Shown here piece by piece: positions 45,158 to 46,197 of a stretch of 46,197 bases of DNA (the first letter of the stretch is position 1; every line of letters starts with the position of its first letter). This stretch comes from an uncultured Prevotellaceae bacterium (GTDB lineage: Bacteria; Bacteroidota; Bacteroidia; Bacteroidales; Bacteroidaceae): assembly GCA_900314715.1 (NCBI GenBank), contig OMWI01000025.1, positions 1-46,197 of the forward strand, given 5' to 3'. A program made the translations under genes and the position numbers. The notes beneath the pieces were generated by a model. It worked only from the letters and a program-made list of their open reading frames with translations. It did no database searches and was not told where the DNA came from.

Positions 45158-45232
45158 TCTAAGGATTAAAGGATATAAGGATTTTCCCTTCGGTGTAGGC
45201 ATCTAAAATCCTTAAATCCCTTAATCCTTAGA
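45158..45232. terminator. Long 28-base hairpin with AAGGATT repeats
   Basis: 45158-45185 pairs with 45205-45232 at 26 of 28 positions around a 19-base loop. Each arm is itself made of AAGGATW words. It lies 21 bases after the stop of the minus-strand gene at 45253 and could end its transcript, though the T-run is short (GAGTTTTCT). A dispersed repeat element is an alternative. Confidence 0.65.
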
Positions 45233-45252
45233 CATATATATATAATTAATGT

Positions 45253-45987
45253 TCAATGTTCAATGAACTTCTTCCCGTTCTTGATATACAATCCATTCTT
45301 CTGTGGCGTTGTTACCTTCCTGCCTTGTAAGTCGTAGATATCTTGTCGGTTGTCAGACGAATATTCATTGATGGCGGATTGGATGTTGGTTATCTGATAG
45401 TATCCCTCTTGCGTAAATAACATCTCACCATTCAAGGAACAATAGTTAAAATAACCGTTTTCAACCCCCATATTATAGGCGGTAAAGGACATCAGTGGGG
45501 TTCGTTCCAATCTCCCGATTCCTTCTATCCAAATCTCTTGTGCGGGATCGTCACCATGCTCATTGTTCATGTCATAATCGACAATCATACATAGACGTTC
45601 CTGGCCATTTACCGAAATATATGATTTCTTGATGTCATATATATAAATGGGGTGAATTTCAAACTCATTATGCCAACCCGTTTCTGTCAAGCCAAGGTCA
45701 AAAATAAGCCAGAATGTATCGTCGCCTCTGTATAGGTAGAGTTTTCCGTTCTCTTCGTAATAATAATTGTCAAATTCAATATCAACGTAAGTGATATGCA
45801 CAATCTTACATTTCTTGCCTAACAAGACGGTATCCCCTTTTGCCTCCATCTTGTATTCCACTTCTCCTACAGGATATTTCCATATGGAACTCCACACTTT
45901 CCCGTCTTCAAGGAATGGCTTGTAGTCATTTTGAGAGAATGACAACAAGGGAATTGCCAATAACAATGTTAGTAGTGTCTTTCTCAT
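45253..45987 (-). CDS. Hypothetical secreted protein with Prevotella-type C-terminal tail
   Basis: 244 residues from ATG 45987, set by the signal peptide MRKTLLTLLLAIPLLSFS and a good promoter. The mature part is beta-rich (VEYKMEAKGDTVLLGKKCKIVHITY, YYYEENGKLYLYRGDD, WLIFDLGLTE, EIWIEGIGRLERTPLM). The end DIYDLQGRKVTTPQ then NGLYIKNGKKFI is the YDLQGR(K/R)V...GIYI tail common on secreted proteins of Prevotella, similar to type IX secretion or sorting tails. Function unknown. Confidence 0.75.
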   Translation of the reverse strand: MRKTLLTLLLAIPLLSFSQNDYKPFLEDGKVWSSIWKYPVGEVEYKMEAKGDTVLLGKKCKIVHITYVDIEFDNYYYEENGKLYLYRGDDTFWLIFDLGLTETGWHNEFEIHPIYIYDIKKSYISVNGQERLCMIVDYDMNNEHGDDPAQEIWIEGIGRLERTPLMSFTAYNMGVENGYFNYCSLNGEMLFTQEGYYQITNIQSAINEYSSDNRQDIYDLQGRKVTTPQKNGLYIKNGKKFIEH

Positions 45988-46012
45988 AATTGTAATTGAT
46001 TTAATTAGTTTA

Positions 46013-46044
46013 CAAAAATACTCAAATTTCTTATGTCTTCCAAA
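46013..46044 (-). promoter_or_regulatory. Promoter of the tail-bearing secreted protein
   Basis: On the minus strand TTTG (46044-46041), 20 bases, TATTTTTG (46020-46013), 25 bases before the ATG at 45987. Confidence 0.75.
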
Positions 46045-46112
46045 CATTTGACTGAAAACATTTGTTTCAGCCCCAAAAATGTTAACTCTTAGTAACACTT
46101 GCAGGATTCAAA

Positions 46113-46197
46113 TTAATAACGCAACAACTTAATAATTGTTTTATTCTCTCCATATTTTTGTTTGATAAACTCGACTGGTGTCATGAAATCCAGTCTT
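46113..46197 (-). mobile_element. 3' end of an IS transposase gene, cut by the window edge
   Basis: Reading the minus strand from the right edge gives RLDFMTPVEFIKQKYGEN then KTIIKLLRY and a TAA stop (46115-46113). The phrase L-x-F-M-T-P-V-E-F is typical of the C-terminus of DDE (integrase core) transposases such as IS3-group OrfB. Only 27 residues are inside the window, so the family is uncertain. It has the same strand as the fragment at 1-104. Confidence 0.55.

Overview
The window comes from a member of the Bacteroidales, most likely Prevotella or a close relative. The evidence is the Bacteroidetes promoter grammar (TTTG, 19-20 bases, TAnnTTTG) in front of many genes, the near absence of Shine-Dalgarno sequences, BspA-like leucine-rich-repeat and dockerin-tailed secreted proteins, two BlaI/BlaR1-TonB modules, and the gene order rpsU-xerC-hpf-tRNAs-tuf-tRNA(Trp)-secE-nusG-rplKAJL-rpoBC. 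Both ends lie inside insertion-sequence transposase genes on the minus strand (start of one at 1-104, end of one at 46113-46197), so the window may be a contig that stopped at repeated IS copies.

Layout. 1-992: IS fragment, then a gene-free stretch with a palindromic element built of 12-base repeats (245-604) and a second inverted-repeat element (715-866). 993-1664: higBA toxin-antitoxin pair. 1804-10837: a tight plus-strand block with a secreted leucine-rich-repeat protein, two Xaa-Pro aminopeptidases, a glycyl radical enzyme best read as trans-4-hydroxyproline dehydratase, and its radical-SAM activase. Together they look like a route for proline/hydroxyproline (collagen-type) peptides. 10987-25602: translation and transcription core (rpsU, xerC-like recombinase, hpf, four tRNAs, tuf, tRNA-Trp, secE, nusG, rplK, rplA, rplJ, rplL, rpoB, rpoC), with hairpins placed as attenuators after tuf and after rplL and a terminator after rpoC.

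25657-46197 is accessory or mixed. It holds a second copy of the palindromic element (25804-26170) whose core is inverted relative to its left arm, a BlaI/M56-TonB module, engB, a secreted modular GH43 enzyme, an OmpA lipoprotein, two unknown envelope or secreted proteins, a minus-strand operon STAS - (p)ppGpp synthetase - (p)ppGpp hydrolase, a second BlaI/M56-TonB module, and a minus-strand operon with a MORN-repeat protein, a YhcH/YjgK/YiaL protein, glycogen branching enzyme and a DUF6057-like membrane protein. A secreted protein with a Prevotella-type C-terminal tail closes the window.

The most unusual points are the pair of palindromic 12-mer elements with opposite cores, three dispersed arrays of a 22-base GTTTR-N7-YAAAY-N5 unit (one running into a start codon), the STAS-synthetase-hydrolase alarmone operon, the aminopeptidase P/hydroxyproline dehydratase operon, M56 sensors fused to TonB (and in one case to a receptor plug-like) domains with visible palindromic operators, and a 15-base perfect inverted repeat whose left arm contains the tRNA promoter -7 box. 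No database search was possible; family names rest on motif recognition.
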